This document shows, one piece after another, positions 33,747 through 43,364 of a DNA stretch of 64,000 nucleotides (its first letter is position 1; each line of letters begins with the position of its first letter). The notes under the pieces were generated by a model. The model saw only the letters and a program-made list of their open reading frames with translations. It was not told the origin of the DNA and did no database searches. Origin of the DNA: Lachnospiraceae bacterium (GTDB lineage Bacteria > Bacillota > Clostridia > Lachnospirales > Lachnospiraceae); assembly GCA_029225065.1 (NCBI GenBank), contig JAQXVT010000035.1, positions 106,922-170,921 on the forward strand, written 5' to 3'. A program made the translations under genes and the position numbers.

Positions 33747-36485
33747 ATGGTGGACGAAAAAAAAGAAATTACAACAGAAGAACAGGAGGAACTGGAATAT
33801 CCTCTGATGGTTCCGGAGGAAAAAGAAACCAGGGATCTCTGGAGCAACATTAAAGAATTGCGGAAAAGGCTGAAAAAGCCGGAAGTGGTACCGGAAGAAT
33901 TCCGCCTGCCGGAGTTTACAACGCCGCTGGAACGAAAAGAGGCAGATGCCCATCAGGGACTGTCAAAGGCAGAGGTGGAGGACCGGGTGGCGCGCGATGC
34001 GGTCAATCATGCGGTCGGATCTGCTTCGAAATCTAAAAAAGAGATCATCTGCAGCAATATTTTTACGTATTTCAACCTGCTGTTTTTTATTATTGCAATC
34101 ATGCTGATTGCAGTCGGATCATTCCGGGACCTGACGTTTCTTCCGGTCATTATCGCCAACACGGCGATCGGAATTTTTCAGGAGCTCCGCTCCAAAAAGG
34201 TGCTGGATGAACTGACGATCTTAAACGCACCGAAAAATACGGCTGTGCGCGATGGGCAGGAGCAGGTGATTGCGGCGGAGGAACTGGTGCTGGATGACAT
34301 CATCATTCTCTCCGCGGGCAACCAGATTCCGGCGGATGCGGTTGTCGTGGAGGGCGAGGTTCTTGTAAACGAGGCGCTGCTGACCGGAGAATCGGATCAG
34401 ATCACGAAGAAAAAAGGGGATGAGCTTCTTTCCGGAAGCTTTATCGTATCCGGTGAGTGCCGTGCAAGAATTGACAAGGTCGGAAGCGATTCCTACATTG
34501 CAAAGCTGACGCTGGAAGCAAAAGAGATGAAGGACGGAGAAGTATCCGAGATGATCCGGGCACTCGACCGTCTTGTCAAGATCGTGGGTATCATCATTAT
34601 TCCGATCGGTATCATTTTGTTCAGCCAGCAGCATTTTATCAATGAGACACCGATCCGGGAGAGCGTGACCGCGACGGTCGCCGCAATCATCGGTATGATC
34701 CCGGAGGGACTGTATCTGCTCGCGAGTGTTGCGCTGGCAGTCAGCGTCATGCGCTTGGCCAGCCAGAAGGTGCTTGTCCACAATATGAAATGCATCGAGA
34801 CGCTGGCGCGTGTCGACGTGCTGTGCGTCGATAAGACCGGTACGATTACCGACAATACGATGACCGTGAAGAAGGTTTTGCCGCTGCGTAAGGCTGGAAC
34901 CACTCTGGAACAGGCAGAGAAAGAGGCAGCCGGGACAGAAAAGGGCAGTTCCCTGGAAGAAAGAACAGAAAGTGCAAAACAGGCAGCAGAAAAAGAAAAT
35001 GTCCAGTCGAAAGAAGTACAGACTGAAAAATCAGATCCGGAGAATGCAGCAGAGGAAATTTCGGCGTTCACCGCAGAGGAAGCCGCAGCCTTTGAACTTG
35101 CGGTTGGTGATTTTGCGGCTGCGATGGCGACGGACAACATCACGATGAAAGCGATCAAAGAATATTTCCGCAAGCGGAGTGGAAAGCGTCCGGAGAAGGT
35201 GATTCCGTTTTCTTCCGCGACGAAATACAGCGGAGCTGTTTTTGAGGACGGAAGCTACGTACTCGGAGCACCGGAGTTTATTCTGCGGGAAGCATATGGA
35301 GCGTACAGCAGTCAGATTGAGCGCTGGAGCCGCCAGGGCTTCCGCGTACTGGTATTTGCAAAATATCCGGGCACACTGACCGGGGAAGCACTTACAGAGC
35401 CGGCAGATCCGCTTGGCATGATACTTGTTGCAAATCCGATCCGGGAAAAAGCGCCGGAGACATTCCGCTACTTTGCGGAGCAGGGCGTGGCGATCAAGGT
35501 AATCTCCGGAGACAATCCGGTTACGGTATCGGAGGTCGCAAAGGAAGCAGGCATTGCAAACGCGGAGGCGTACGTAGACGCATCGACGCTTCAGGATTAT
35601 GAGGAACTGTATGCGGCAGCAAAACGGTATACGGTATTTGGACGCGTGACACCGGATCAGAAACGGCAGCTGGTTAGCGCGTTAAAGCATATGGGACACA
35701 CCGTTGCGATGACCGGAGACGGAGTCAACGACGTCCTGGCTTTAAAGGATGCGGACTGCAGCATCGCAATGGCATCCGGAAGTGACGCCGCATCGCAGGT
35801 AGCACAGCTTGTCCTTCTGGAATCCGACTTTTCCAAGATGCCGTCCGTCGTTGCCGAAGGACGGAGAGTCGTAAACAACATCGAGCGGACCGCAAGTCTG
35901 TTTCTCGTAAAAAATATTTTCTCACTGCTTCTGTCGATCTTCTCGATTGTGCTTCTGGTAAATTACCCGCTGGAGCCGTCGCAGATTTCTCTGATCAGTA
36001 TGTTTACAATCGGTATCCCGGCGTTCTTTATGTCGCTGGAGCCGAACACCGACCGGATCAACGGTCATTTCCTGAGCAACGTATTATTTAAGGCGCTGCC
36101 GGGCGGCCTGACTGATTTCCTGGTGGTCAGCTCTTTGTACACGTTCTGTATGGAGTTTAACGTAAGTGAGACGGATGTATCGACTTCGTGTACAGTAATT
36201 CTTGCAATTGTCGGACTGATGATCCTGTTCAAGATTGCATCGCCGATGACAAGGTTCCACTGGATTCTGTGGTTCAGTATGATGGGCGGTCTTATCTACT
36301 GTATCATTTTTGTCCGGAAGATCTTTGCAATCACGAGCATCTCAAGGCAGAGTATGATGCTGCTTCTGGTGTTTGCCGTCGTGACTGAGCCGACGTTCCG
36401 GTACTTGAGCAGCTGGATCAAAAAGCTGTCGGAGTTCTATCTGGAGCAGAAGCGCAGACGCAAATATAAGATGAACAAAGGCTGA
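33747..36485 (+). CDS. P-type cation-transporting ATPase (CtpE-like)
   Basis: 912 residues from ATG 33747 (site GAGGAG; the open frame reaches 33567 but the extra residues look non-coding). Actuator motif LTGESDQITKK, membrane motif MIPEGLYLLASVALAV, phosphorylation motif CVDKTGTITDN, and hinge MTGDGVNDVLALKDADCSIA are all present, so the pump is intact. PEGL followed by that helix is typical of the CtpE-like subgroup, a mycobacterial member of which is linked to calcium uptake. The N-domain begins with an unusual Glu/Lys/Ala-rich stretch (about 384-440). The N-terminus carries an acidic extension of about 60 residues. Ion specificity is inferred only. Confidence 0.87.
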   Translation: MVDEKKEITTEEQEELEYPLMVPEEKETRDLWSNIKELRKRLKKPEVVPEEFRLPEFTTPLERKEADAHQGLSKAEVEDRVARDAVNHAVGSASKSKKEIICSNIFTYFNLLFFIIAIMLIAVGSFRDLTFLPVIIANTAIGIFQELRSKKVLDELTILNAPKNTAVRDGQEQVIAAEELVLDDIIILSAGNQIPADAVVVEGEVLVNEALLTGESDQITKKKGDELLSGSFIVSGECRARIDKVGSDSYIAKLTLEAKEMKDGEVSEMIRALDRLVKIVGIIIIPIGIILFSQQHFINETPIRESVTATVAAIIGMIPEGLYLLASVALAVSVMRLASQKVLVHNMKCIETLARVDVLCVDKTGTITDNTMTVKKVLPLRKAGTTLEQAEKEAAGTEKGSSLEERTESAKQAAEKENVQSKEVQTEKSDPENAAEEISAFTAEEAAAFELAVGDFAAAMATDNITMKAIKEYFRKRSGKRPEKVIPFSSATKYSGAVFEDGSYVLGAPEFILREAYGAYSSQIERWSRQGFRVLVFAKYPGTLTGEALTEPADPLGMILVANPIREKAPETFRYFAEQGVAIKVISGDNPVTVSEVAKEAGIANAEAYVDASTLQDYEELYAAAKRYTVFGRVTPDQKRQLVSALKHMGHTVAMTGDGVNDVLALKDADCSIAMASGSDAASQVAQLVLLESDFSKMPSVVAEGRRVVNNIERTASLFLVKNIFSLLLSIFSIVLLVNYPLEPSQISLISMFTIGIPAFFMSLEPNTDRINGHFLSNVLFKALPGGLTDFLVVSSLYTFCMEFNVSETDVSTSCTVILAIVGLMILFKIASPMTRFHWILWFSMMGGLIYCIIFVRKIFAITSISRQSMMLLLVFAVVTEPTFRYLSSWIKKLSEFYLEQKRRRKYKMNKG

Positions 36486-36529
36486 GCAGATTCTCTGAAA
36501 TTTTTGTGGATTTTGTTCGAAGATACTGC

Positions 36530-36535
36530 TATAAT
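36530..36535 (+). promoter_or_regulatory. -10 element upstream of pyrH
   Basis: TATAAT preceded by TGC (extended -10); no good -35. Lies 90 bases before pyrH. Confidence 0.45.
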
Positions 36536-36624
36536 GAAAAAAACGGTGACTGTGAGGAGGCGGAAAACGATTATCTGGCTCAGAGCGGTCTCCGGGAATA
36601 GTTGCAAAGGTAAGGAGATTTGGC

Positions 36625-37323
36625 ATGAAACGTGTTCTTTTAAAATTGAGCGGCGAGGCACTTGCAGGTGAGAAAAAGACAGGCTTTGACGAGCCGACCG
36701 TCATGAAAGTGGCAATGCAGGTGAAGACGCTTGTAGATCAGGGAATGGAAGTTGGAATTGTGATCGGCGGCGGTAATTTCTGGCGCGGCCGTTCCAGTGA
36801 AAATATTGACCGTACAAAGGCAGATCAGATCGGTATGCTCGCAACGGTAATGAACTGCATCTATGTATCTGAGATTTTCCGTGCGGCAGGAATGAAGACG
36901 GCGGTGATGACTCCGTTTGCATGCGGCGCGTTTACCGAGCTGTTTTCCAAGGACCGTGTGAAGGAGTGCTTTGCATCGAAGACGGTGACGTTTTTTGCAG
37001 GCGGTACGGGCCATCCGTATTTCTCTACTGATACGGCGACGGTTCTGCGTGCGATTGAGATTGAGGCAGATGTGATTCTTCTTGCAAAATCAATCGACGG
37101 CGTATACGACAGCGATCCGAAGGACAATCCGGACGCAAAGAAATTTGATGAGATTTCCATTCAGGAAGTGATCGACCGGAAGCTCGGCGTGGTAGACATG
37201 ACCGCATCCATTCTGTGCATGGAGCAGAAAATGCCGATGCTCGTATTCGGACTGAATGAGGAGAACAGCATTGTAAATACCGTGAGCGGAGCGTTTAACG
37301 GAACGAAAGTGACTGTGGATTAA
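36625..37323 (+). CDS. pyrH: UMP kinase
   Basis: A 232-residue hexameric bacterial UMP kinase making UDP for pyrimidine and cell-wall nucleotide supply. Amino-acid-kinase fold: RVLLKLSGEALAG, VIGGGNFWRGR, GTGHPYFSTDTATVLRA, and LLAKSIDGVYDSDPKDNPDAKKFD. Start ATG 36625 has an AAGGAG site. It opens the conserved pyrH-frr-uppS-cdsA-dxr-rseP run; rpsB and tsf, often upstream, are not here. Confidence 0.96.
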   Translation: MKRVLLKLSGEALAGEKKTGFDEPTVMKVAMQVKTLVDQGMEVGIVIGGGNFWRGRSSENIDRTKADQIGMLATVMNCIYVSEIFRAAGMKTAVMTPFACGAFTELFSKDRVKECFASKTVTFFAGGTGHPYFSTDTATVLRAIEIEADVILLAKSIDGVYDSDPKDNPDAKKFDEISIQEVIDRKLGVVDMTASILCMEQKMPMLVFGLNEENSIVNTVSGAFNGTKVTVD

Positions 37324-37337
37324 GGAGGACAGAAAAG

Positions 37338-37892
37338 ATGGATGAGAGAATTAAGGTTTATGACGAGAAGATGACAAAAACGTACAACAATCTCCTCGGA
37401 GAATTTGCAACGATCCGTGCAGGACGTGCAAATCCGAATATTTTGAATAAACTCAAGGTAGACTATTATGGAACACCGACTCCGCTGCAGCAGATCGGAA
37501 ACATCACGGTTCCGGAGCCGCGTATTCTGCAGATTCAGCCGTGGGAAGCTTCCATGGTAAAAGCGATCGAGAAGGCAATCCTGACTTCTGATATCGGAAT
37601 CAACCCGTCGAACGACGGACGGATTATCCGACTTGTATTTCCGGAGCTGACCGAGGAGCGCAGAAAGGATCTTGTAAAAGAGGTTAAGAAAAAAGGCGAG
37701 GCCGGAAAGGTTGCACTGCGCAACATCCGCAGAGATGCCAATGATTATCTGAAGAAGCTTGGCAAGACGACCGAGGTATCCGAGGATGAGATCAAGGATC
37801 TGGAGGATGCAGTCCAGAAGCTGACCGACAAGTACATCAAGGAAGTTGACAAGGCGATTGAAGAGAAGTCGAAAGAGATCCTGACAGTATAA
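37338..37892 (+). CDS. frr: Ribosome recycling factor
   Basis: A 184-residue factor that splits post-termination ribosomes together with EF-G. Recognised by RAGRANPNILNKLKVDYYGT, ISVPEPR-like TVPEPRILQIQPW, GINPSNDGRIIRLVFPELTEERR and the coiled-coil C-terminus. Normal length. 14 bases after pyrH with an AAGGAGG site. Confidence 0.97.
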   Translation: MDERIKVYDEKMTKTYNNLLGEFATIRAGRANPNILNKLKVDYYGTPTPLQQIGNITVPEPRILQIQPWEASMVKAIEKAILTSDIGINPSNDGRIIRLVFPELTEERRKDLVKEVKKKGEAGKVALRNIRRDANDYLKKLGKTTEVSEDEIKDLEDAVQKLTDKYIKEVDKAIEEKSKEILTV

Positions 37893-37922
37893 GGATAACG
37901 GCAGAGCAAAGGGAGAAATACG

Positions 37923-37949
37923 GGGGGATTGCAAGATCCCCCTGTTTTT
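37923..37949 (+). terminator. Intrinsic terminator or attenuator between frr and uppS
   Basis: GGGGGAT (37923-37929) pairs with ATCCCCC (37936-37942), six-base loop, then TGTTTTT. It ends 15 bases before the uppS start and would reduce read-through into the isoprenoid/lipid genes. Confidence 0.65.
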
Positions 37950-37964
37950 ATGGGAGGAATGAGG

Positions 37965-38669
37965 ATGAATATTCCAAATCATGTCGCAATTATCCTGGAT
38001 GGAAACGGCAGGTGGGCGAAGAGCAAGGGAATGCCGCGCAATTACGGTCATGTGCGCGGCGCGCAGAATCTTGAGGTGATCTGTGAGGATGCCTACAATA
38101 TGGGAATCAAGTATCTGACCGTCTATCTTTTTTCGACGGAGAACTGGAAGCGTTCGCCGGAAGAGGTGGACGCACTGATGAAGCTGTTCCGTAAATATAC
38201 GAAGACGTGTATCAAGACCGCAAGAGACAACAATATGAAGGTTCGTGTACTCGGCGATCCGTCGGCTCTGGCGCCGGATCTGCAGGAGAGCCTTAAAAAG
38301 CTTGTGGAGAGCTCGAAGGACAACACGGGACTGAATTTCCAGATTGCGATCAACTACGGAAGCCGCGATGAGATCGTGCGTGCGATCCGAAAGGCGGCGC
38401 AGGACTGTGTGGATGGAAAGCTGCGGCCGGAGGAGATCACAGAGGAATGCTTTTCCGGATATCTCGATACGGCGGAAGTGCCGGACCCTGATCTTCTGAT
38501 CCGCACAAGCGGAGAGCTGCGGCTGTCGAATTACCTGCTGTGGCAGCTGGCTTACACGGAATTTTATTTTACCGATGTGCCGTGGCCGGCGTTTAATAAA
38601 GAAGAGCTTACAAAAGCGATTGAAAAATACAACGAAAGAGACAGGCGGTATGGCGGTCTGAAAGCCTGA
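37965..38669 (+). CDS. uppS: Undecaprenyl diphosphate synthase
   Basis: 234 residues from ATG 37965 (site GGGAGG; the frame is open from 37929, but that part is the terminator hairpin). It condenses isopentenyl diphosphate onto farnesyl diphosphate to make the C55 carrier for cell-wall synthesis. Signature VAIILDGNGRWAKSKGMPR (catalytic Asp) and the C-terminal RTSGELRLSNYLLWQLAYTE. The longer cis-prenyltransferase family name is safer if chain length matters. Confidence 0.94.
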   Translation: MNIPNHVAIILDGNGRWAKSKGMPRNYGHVRGAQNLEVICEDAYNMGIKYLTVYLFSTENWKRSPEEVDALMKLFRKYTKTCIKTARDNNMKVRVLGDPSALAPDLQESLKKLVESSKDNTGLNFQIAINYGSRDEIVRAIRKAAQDCVDGKLRPEEITEECFSGYLDTAEVPDPDLLIRTSGELRLSNYLLWQLAYTEFYFTDVPWPAFNKEELTKAIEKYNERDRRYGGLKA

Positions 38670-38696
38670 CGGCCTGTTTGAAAGGGGCGAAAAGTT

Positions 38697-39503
38697 ATGT
38701 TTCGAACAAGACTGATAAGCGGTATCGTGCTGGTGCTCATCGCACTTGTTGTGATTATAAGCGGAGGTCCGGTGCTGGCAGCTACTCTGTTTCTGATCTC
38801 GGAGATCGGACTGTTTGAGCTGTACCGCGCACTGAAGATTCAGGAAAAAGAATTTTCACCGCTGGCGGCAGTGGGATATCTCGGCACGGCGGTCTATTAT
38901 GGAATCGTATTTTTCGGAGATCAGTCATATACTATGGCAGTGATTCTTGGAATCCTGATTCTGGTGATGACGGTCTATGTCTTTACCTTTCCGAAATACC
39001 AGACAGAGCAGATCACAGGCACGTTTTTCGGTGTGCTCTATGCGCCGGTCATGCTTTCCTGCATCTATGAGCTGCGCGGTTTGGAAAACGGCGTTTATCT
39101 GGTATGGCTGATCTTTCTTGGCTCCTGGGGCTGCGACACGTGTGCATACTGTGTCGGAAAGCTGATCGGAAAGCACAAGATGACACCGAAATTAAGCCCG
39201 AAAAAATCCGTCGAGGGAGCGGTTGGCGGCGTGGTCGGCGCAGCGCTTCTCGGTGCGATCTACGGCGCAGCGATTTCCGGAAAAATGGGCGGATCTGATC
39301 ACATCTTCTCGTTTGCCCTGATCTGTGTGGCCGGCGGACTGATCTCGATGGTCGGTGATCTGGCGGCATCCGCAATCAAGCGAAATCATGGCATCAAGGA
39401 TTATGGAAAGCTGATACCGGGCCACGGTGGGATTCTGGACCGATTTGACAGTGTGATTTTTATCGCGCCGGTTATTTATTATCTGGTACTGGCGCTTGTA
39501 TAG
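38697..39503 (+). CDS. cdsA: Phosphatidate cytidylyltransferase
   Basis: A 268-residue membrane enzyme making CDP-diacylglycerol for phospholipid synthesis. About eight helices and the C-terminal family signature SAIKRNHGIKDYGKLIPGHG followed by GILDRFDS. 27 bases after uppS with a GAAAGGGG site. Confidence 0.94.
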   Translation: MFRTRLISGIVLVLIALVVIISGGPVLAATLFLISEIGLFELYRALKIQEKEFSPLAAVGYLGTAVYYGIVFFGDQSYTMAVILGILILVMTVYVFTFPKYQTEQITGTFFGVLYAPVMLSCIYELRGLENGVYLVWLIFLGSWGCDTCAYCVGKLIGKHKMTPKLSPKKSVEGAVGGVVGAALLGAIYGAAISGKMGGSDHIFSFALICVAGGLISMVGDLAASAIKRNHGIKDYGKLIPGHGGILDRFDSVIFIAPVIYYLVLALV

Positions 39504-39587
39504 CTCCCGGAGTTGTTTTACAAATAAAAAATCAGACACTGCACAGGTGGGCAGGCCTGAATGGACAGAAAGGAACAGGTAAGACGA

Positions 39588-40730
39588 ATGAAGACAATAG
39601 CGATACTTGGTTCGACCGGTTCGATCGGAACACAGACGCTGGAAGTCGTGCGGGCAAACGGAGACCTCCGTGTGGCGGCACTTGCAGCGGGAAAAAATAT
39701 CAAGCTTCTTGAGCAGCAGATCCGGGAATTTCATCCGCGGCTTGCGGCAGTTGCAGACGAGGAGGATGCAAAGGCGTTGAAAATGGCGGTAGCTGATCTG
39801 CCAGTTGAGATCCTCTCTGGAGAGGAAGGAAGAGAGGCAGTCGCGGTATGCGAGGAGGCCGAGGTGCTGGTGACGGCGATCGTCGGAATGATCGGCATTC
39901 TGCCGACGATCCGTGCAATTGAAGCAGGAAAAGACATTGCGCTTGCAAACAAGGAGACGCTGGTGACGGCGGGCCATATTATCATGCCGCTTGCGAAGGA
40001 AAAGGGCGTAAAGATTCTGCCGGTGGACAGTGAGCACAGCGCGATTTTCCAGGCGTTAAACGGCGAGGACGGACGGGCGATCGATAAGATTCTTCTGACT
40101 GCTTCGGGCGGGCCATTCCGCGGGAAAACGTTTGAGGAGCTGAAAGGAATGCGCGTGGAGGATGCTTTAAAGCATCCGAACTGGGCGATGGGCCGGAAGA
40201 TCACGATCGATTCCGCTTCTATGGTAAATAAGGGCCTGGAGGTCATGGAGGCGCGGTGGCTGTTCGGCACTGATCTCGATCAGATTCAGGTGGTGATTCA
40301 GCCGCAGAGCGTGATTCACTCGATGGTACAGTTTAAGGACGGCGCGGTGATCGCACAGCTTGGCACACCGGATATGAAGCTGCCGATTCAGTATGCGCTT
40401 TATTATCCGGAGCGCAGATATCTGGCAGGACCGCGGCTTGACTTTGCGGCGCTTGGAAGGATTACGTTTGAAGATCCGGATCCGGAGACCTTCCTTGGCC
40501 TGAAGTACGCGCTGGAGGCTGCAAAGACAGGCGGCTCCATGCCGACCGTCTTTAATGCGGCGAATGAGCGCGCAGTCAGCAAATTCCTGGATCGGAAGAT
40601 CGGCTTTACCGATATTTATACGATCATCCGCAGCTGTATGGATGCACACCATGTGGTGAAAAATCCGGATATCCGTCAGATACTGGAGACGGAGCAGAGC
40701 GTTTATGAATTTATTGAGAGCAGGTGGTAA
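39588..40730 (+). CDS. dxr: 1-deoxy-D-xylulose-5-phosphate reductoisomerase
   Basis: 380 residues from ATG 39588, chosen over ATG 39561 because Dxr begins right at the NADPH motif (KTIAILGSTGSIGTQTLEVV). It commits DXP to MEP in the non-mevalonate isoprenoid pathway, feeding UppS. Seen: ANKETLVTAG, LPVDSEHSAIFQ (metal Asp/Glu), TASGGPFRG, and HPNWAMGRKITIDSASMVNKGLE. Confidence 0.96.
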   Translation: MKTIAILGSTGSIGTQTLEVVRANGDLRVAALAAGKNIKLLEQQIREFHPRLAAVADEEDAKALKMAVADLPVEILSGEEGREAVAVCEEAEVLVTAIVGMIGILPTIRAIEAGKDIALANKETLVTAGHIIMPLAKEKGVKILPVDSEHSAIFQALNGEDGRAIDKILLTASGGPFRGKTFEELKGMRVEDALKHPNWAMGRKITIDSASMVNKGLEVMEARWLFGTDLDQIQVVIQPQSVIHSMVQFKDGAVIAQLGTPDMKLPIQYALYYPERRYLAGPRLDFAALGRITFEDPDPETFLGLKYALEAAKTGGSMPTVFNAANERAVSKFLDRKIGFTDIYTIIRSCMDAHHVVKNPDIRQILETEQSVYEFIESRW

Positions 40731-40733
40731 AGG

Positions 40734-41765
40734 TTGAGTATTGTCATTGCACTGCTGGTGTTCAGCGTGATTATTCTTTTTCATGAATTTGGCCATTTCC
40801 TTCTGGCCAAGTTAAACAAAATCACCGTCGTGGAATTTTCCCTCGGCATGGGGCCGCGGCTTATAAGCTTTGAAGCCGACGGAACACGGTATTCCTGGAA
40901 GCTGCTCCCGTTTGGCGGTTCCTGTATGATGCTCGGTGAGGACGGGGAAGAAGAGGAGGAAGGCTCCTTTGGCAGCAAGTCTGTGTGGGCAAGAATGTCT
41001 GTGATTGCGGCAGGCCCGATCTTCAATTTCATTCTGGCGTTTATCATGGCACTGTTCATTGTCGGCAATCTGGGCTATGACGTGCCGGTGCTTTTAAATG
41101 TGACAGAGGGTATGCCGGCGGCGGATGCAGGGCTTCAGGCGGGCGACCGTATCGTAAAGATGAACGGAAAACGGATCCATCTCTACCGGGAAGTGCAGAA
41201 TTATTCGATGTTCCATCAGGGAGAAACCGTGGTATTTCAGTATGAGCGGGACGGAGAGCTGCATGAGACGACGGTGACACCGGAGCTGGCAAATGGCAGT
41301 TATAAGTACGGAATCGGCGGAAATATTAACTACCGCCAGAAAACAAATGTGCTGGAGACACTGGAATACAGCGCGTATGAGGTCTACTATTGGATTGACA
41401 CGACGGTTTCAAGCCTTGGGCTTCTGTTTAAGGGCGGCGTGCAGCTCGATGACATGTCAGGACCGGTCGGAGTGGTCGATGCGATTGGTACAACGTATCA
41501 GGAGAGCCGGGATGAAGGCGCGTTTTATGTATGGATGAACCTGCTCAACATCGCGATTCTGCTCTCTGCAAACCTTGGTGTCATGAACCTGCTGCCAATT
41601 CCGGCATTGGACGGAGGACGTCTGGCATTTCTGATTGTCGAGGCAATCCGCCGCAAACGTGTGGAGCCGGAGCTGGAAGCGAAGATCCATTTCGCGGGTC
41701 TGATGCTGCTGATGCTGCTGATGGTTGTTGTGATGTTTAATGACGTGAAGAAATTGATTTTGTAG
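40734..41765 (+). CDS. rseP: RIP site-2 metalloprotease (RseP/RasP)
   Basis: A 343-residue membrane protease that cuts transmembrane segments such as anti-sigma factors and signal peptides. Zinc motif LFHEFGHFLLAK near the N-terminus, a single PDZ domain in the middle (GMPAADAGLQAGDRIVKMNG), and the second ligand site NLLPIPALDGGRLAF. The start is TTG 40734, 3 bases after the dxr stop, with AGGTGGTAAAGG before it. Confidence 0.93.
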   Translation: MSIVIALLVFSVIILFHEFGHFLLAKLNKITVVEFSLGMGPRLISFEADGTRYSWKLLPFGGSCMMLGEDGEEEEEGSFGSKSVWARMSVIAAGPIFNFILAFIMALFIVGNLGYDVPVLLNVTEGMPAADAGLQAGDRIVKMNGKRIHLYREVQNYSMFHQGETVVFQYERDGELHETTVTPELANGSYKYGIGGNINYRQKTNVLETLEYSAYEVYYWIDTTVSSLGLLFKGGVQLDDMSGPVGVVDAIGTTYQESRDEGAFYVWMNLLNIAILLSANLGVMNLLPIPALDGGRLAFLIVEAIRRKRVEPELEAKIHFAGLMLLMLLMVVVMFNDVKKLIL

Positions 41766-41840
41766 CTCTTAGAAACGCAAACACAGTCAGACAGAGGGAC
41801 GATTCGCAGGGAGCAAGAAAATGCGGACTGTGGATGGGAT

Positions 41841-41918
41841 AAAAAAGGAACTGCTTTGGAGAGGTCGATTCAGGAAAAGAATTTCCGGAAGATCCTGCTC
41901 CCAGGCAGTTCCTTTTTT
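41841..41918 (+). terminator. Long bidirectional terminator
   Basis: AAAAAAGGAACTGC (41841-41854) pairs perfectly with GCAGTTCCTTTTTT (41905-41918); the 50-base loop contains a further CAGGA/TCCTG pair. Serves rseP and the converging DUF975 gene. Confidence 0.85.
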
Positions 41919-41924
41919 CAGTTT

Positions 41925-42632
41925 TTATTGTTCTTCCGCCTCCGCGCGCCATTCATAAAACAGCGTCACAGTCATCTGCATATACGGCAGTGCGAACAGC
42001 AGACCGATCCCAAAGGAAAGGATGCAAAGAATCAGCACCCCAAGGAAGGTAAACGAAAGCCGGAAGAGCGCCAGACGATGGCCTTTCATCAGGTGGATAC
42101 AGTCGCCAAAGAGTTCTTTTGCGGATTTCCGGGGATCACGGGCGTGCAGGAAAAGAAAACACGAAAACGTGAGCACAAACCAGAGGAGCAAAAGAAGCGC
42201 TGCAAGTATCAGAATGATCAGAAGCCAGAAACTGAGGTAGCGTGCACCGGAAGCCAGAAAAAGAATAAGATAGAGAACGCCGAATTCAACCGCAAGCGAT
42301 ACCGCGCTGTAGACGGCAATCGGTTCCGGATGCGTGGAGAACGCATAAAAAAGATCACGAAGCGAAAACGGCTGATCCGTTGCCAGATTCAGATAGAGGC
42401 GGGAAACACCGGCTGACAGAACATTGTAGAGGGTGTTTATAATCAGAAGACCCGCAAGATAGAGCAGAAACGACAAAAGCGTGGAGGATGCAGGCGCAAG
42501 GAGTGTCAGCACGATGTTGAGCAGAAAGGTACAGCCGAACACGATCAGTGATGCGGCCACCAGCGTTCCGTAATTGCCCTGCATTTTGATGCGTGCCTCC
42601 CGTTTCAGCACGCGCGGTTTTAATGATTTCAT
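41925..42632 (-). CDS. DUF975-type membrane protein
   Basis: A 235-residue protein with a short basic N-terminus (LKPRVLKREARIKMQGNYG) and about six helices. The N-terminal pattern LK..AR..L.GNYG.... matches the DUF975 family of Firmicutes, whose function is unknown. Its start overlaps the stop of the upstream gene by 4 bases, so the pair is translationally coupled. Start ATG 42632. Confidence 0.75.
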   Translation of the reverse strand: MKSLKPRVLKREARIKMQGNYGTLVAASLIVFGCTFLLNIVLTLLAPASSTLLSFLLYLAGLLIINTLYNVLSAGVSRLYLNLATDQPFSLRDLFYAFSTHPEPIAVYSAVSLAVEFGVLYLILFLASGARYLSFWLLIILILAALLLLLWFVLTFSCFLFLHARDPRKSAKELFGDCIHLMKGHRLALFRLSFTFLGVLILCILSFGIGLLFALPYMQMTVTLFYEWRAEAEEQ

Positions 42633-43255
42633 ACAAAGTCACCTCCGGAAAAATTGTCAGATGGTGTCGAAGGAACAGACGGACTGTATGGATTCGACGG
42701 CTCAGACGGGGATGGAATCGCTCCGTCGTCAAAGTAGTAGCGATAGAGATCGTCGAAGAAAGAACCATAATCATCCGAGTAGTCTCCGGAGCCGTTTCCG
42801 GAATTACCGGAAGGAGTTTCGTTTTTCTTCTGCGCCTGATCGTCTTCACTTTCCTGCGGCAGCTGGTAGGTGCTGTCATATTTGCCGAAAAGATTGTCAT
42901 AGACGTCTGACATGCCATATTCTTCCAAAATAGAGTGCACCATTTCCTGGTAATAAGCAACCATCTGTGGATTATTCTGCAGATAGGTGATCGTGCGGTA
43001 GACCATAAAACCGCTTCCGGCTACCGATACGAGTGAGAGCACCAGTCCTGCGATGCTTCGTTTTGGCATTCTTTCCGTACGGGAGAGAAGTGCGCATAAA
43101 ATGGAGAGCGCGGCAAAGATGACTGCCGAAACTGGAAAAGTGATGGAGGAAAGCGCCACGATGCCAAGTATCACACTGGCTGTCGCCATGCCGTTTGGCT
43201 TTTTCCGGCGCGGCGGATTGTAGTCGTCTTCCGAATTAAAATTTTCCGAATACAT
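42629..43255 (-). CDS. DUF4190-like membrane protein with acidic Ser/Pro tail
   Basis: 208 residues from the ATG at 43255 (minus-strand site AAGGAAGG; the longer frame from 43318 is rejected). The N-terminus is polar (NFNSEDDYNPPRRKKPNG), followed by two helices with the DUF4190-like run GMATASVILGIVALSSI and SIAGLVLSLVSVAGSG. The C-terminal 90 residues are hydrophilic, rich in Ser, Asp, Pro, Gly and Tyr, with PSTPSDN repeats. Function unknown; coupled to the DUF975 gene. Confidence 0.7.
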   Translation of the reverse strand: MYSENFNSEDDYNPPRRKKPNGMATASVILGIVALSSITFPVSAVIFAALSILCALLSRTERMPKRSIAGLVLSLVSVAGSGFMVYRTITYLQNNPQMVAYYQEMVHSILEEYGMSDVYDNLFGKYDSTYQLPQESEDDQAQKKNETPSGNSGNGSGDYSDDYGSFFDDLYRYYFDDGAIPSPSEPSNPYSPSVPSTPSDNFSGGDFV

Positions 43256-43277
43256 AAAACCTTCCTTTCTTTTGTAT

Positions 43278-43297
43278 AACCGAGTTAAGCAAGTGCT
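43278..43297 (+). repeat. Intergenic repeat, GCGAAGCGGATT family (copy 4, truncated)
   Basis: AACCGAGTTAAGCAAGTGC; its first 17 bases differ from the copy at 15083 at one position. It lies 23 bases upstream of the minus-strand gene start. Confidence 0.5.
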
Positions 43298-43364
43298 TAG
43301 AAACGTATGATAACACACCGCAGAAGGAGATGCAAGGCGGCGTGTCAGTTAAGTCAAAGTTGCT

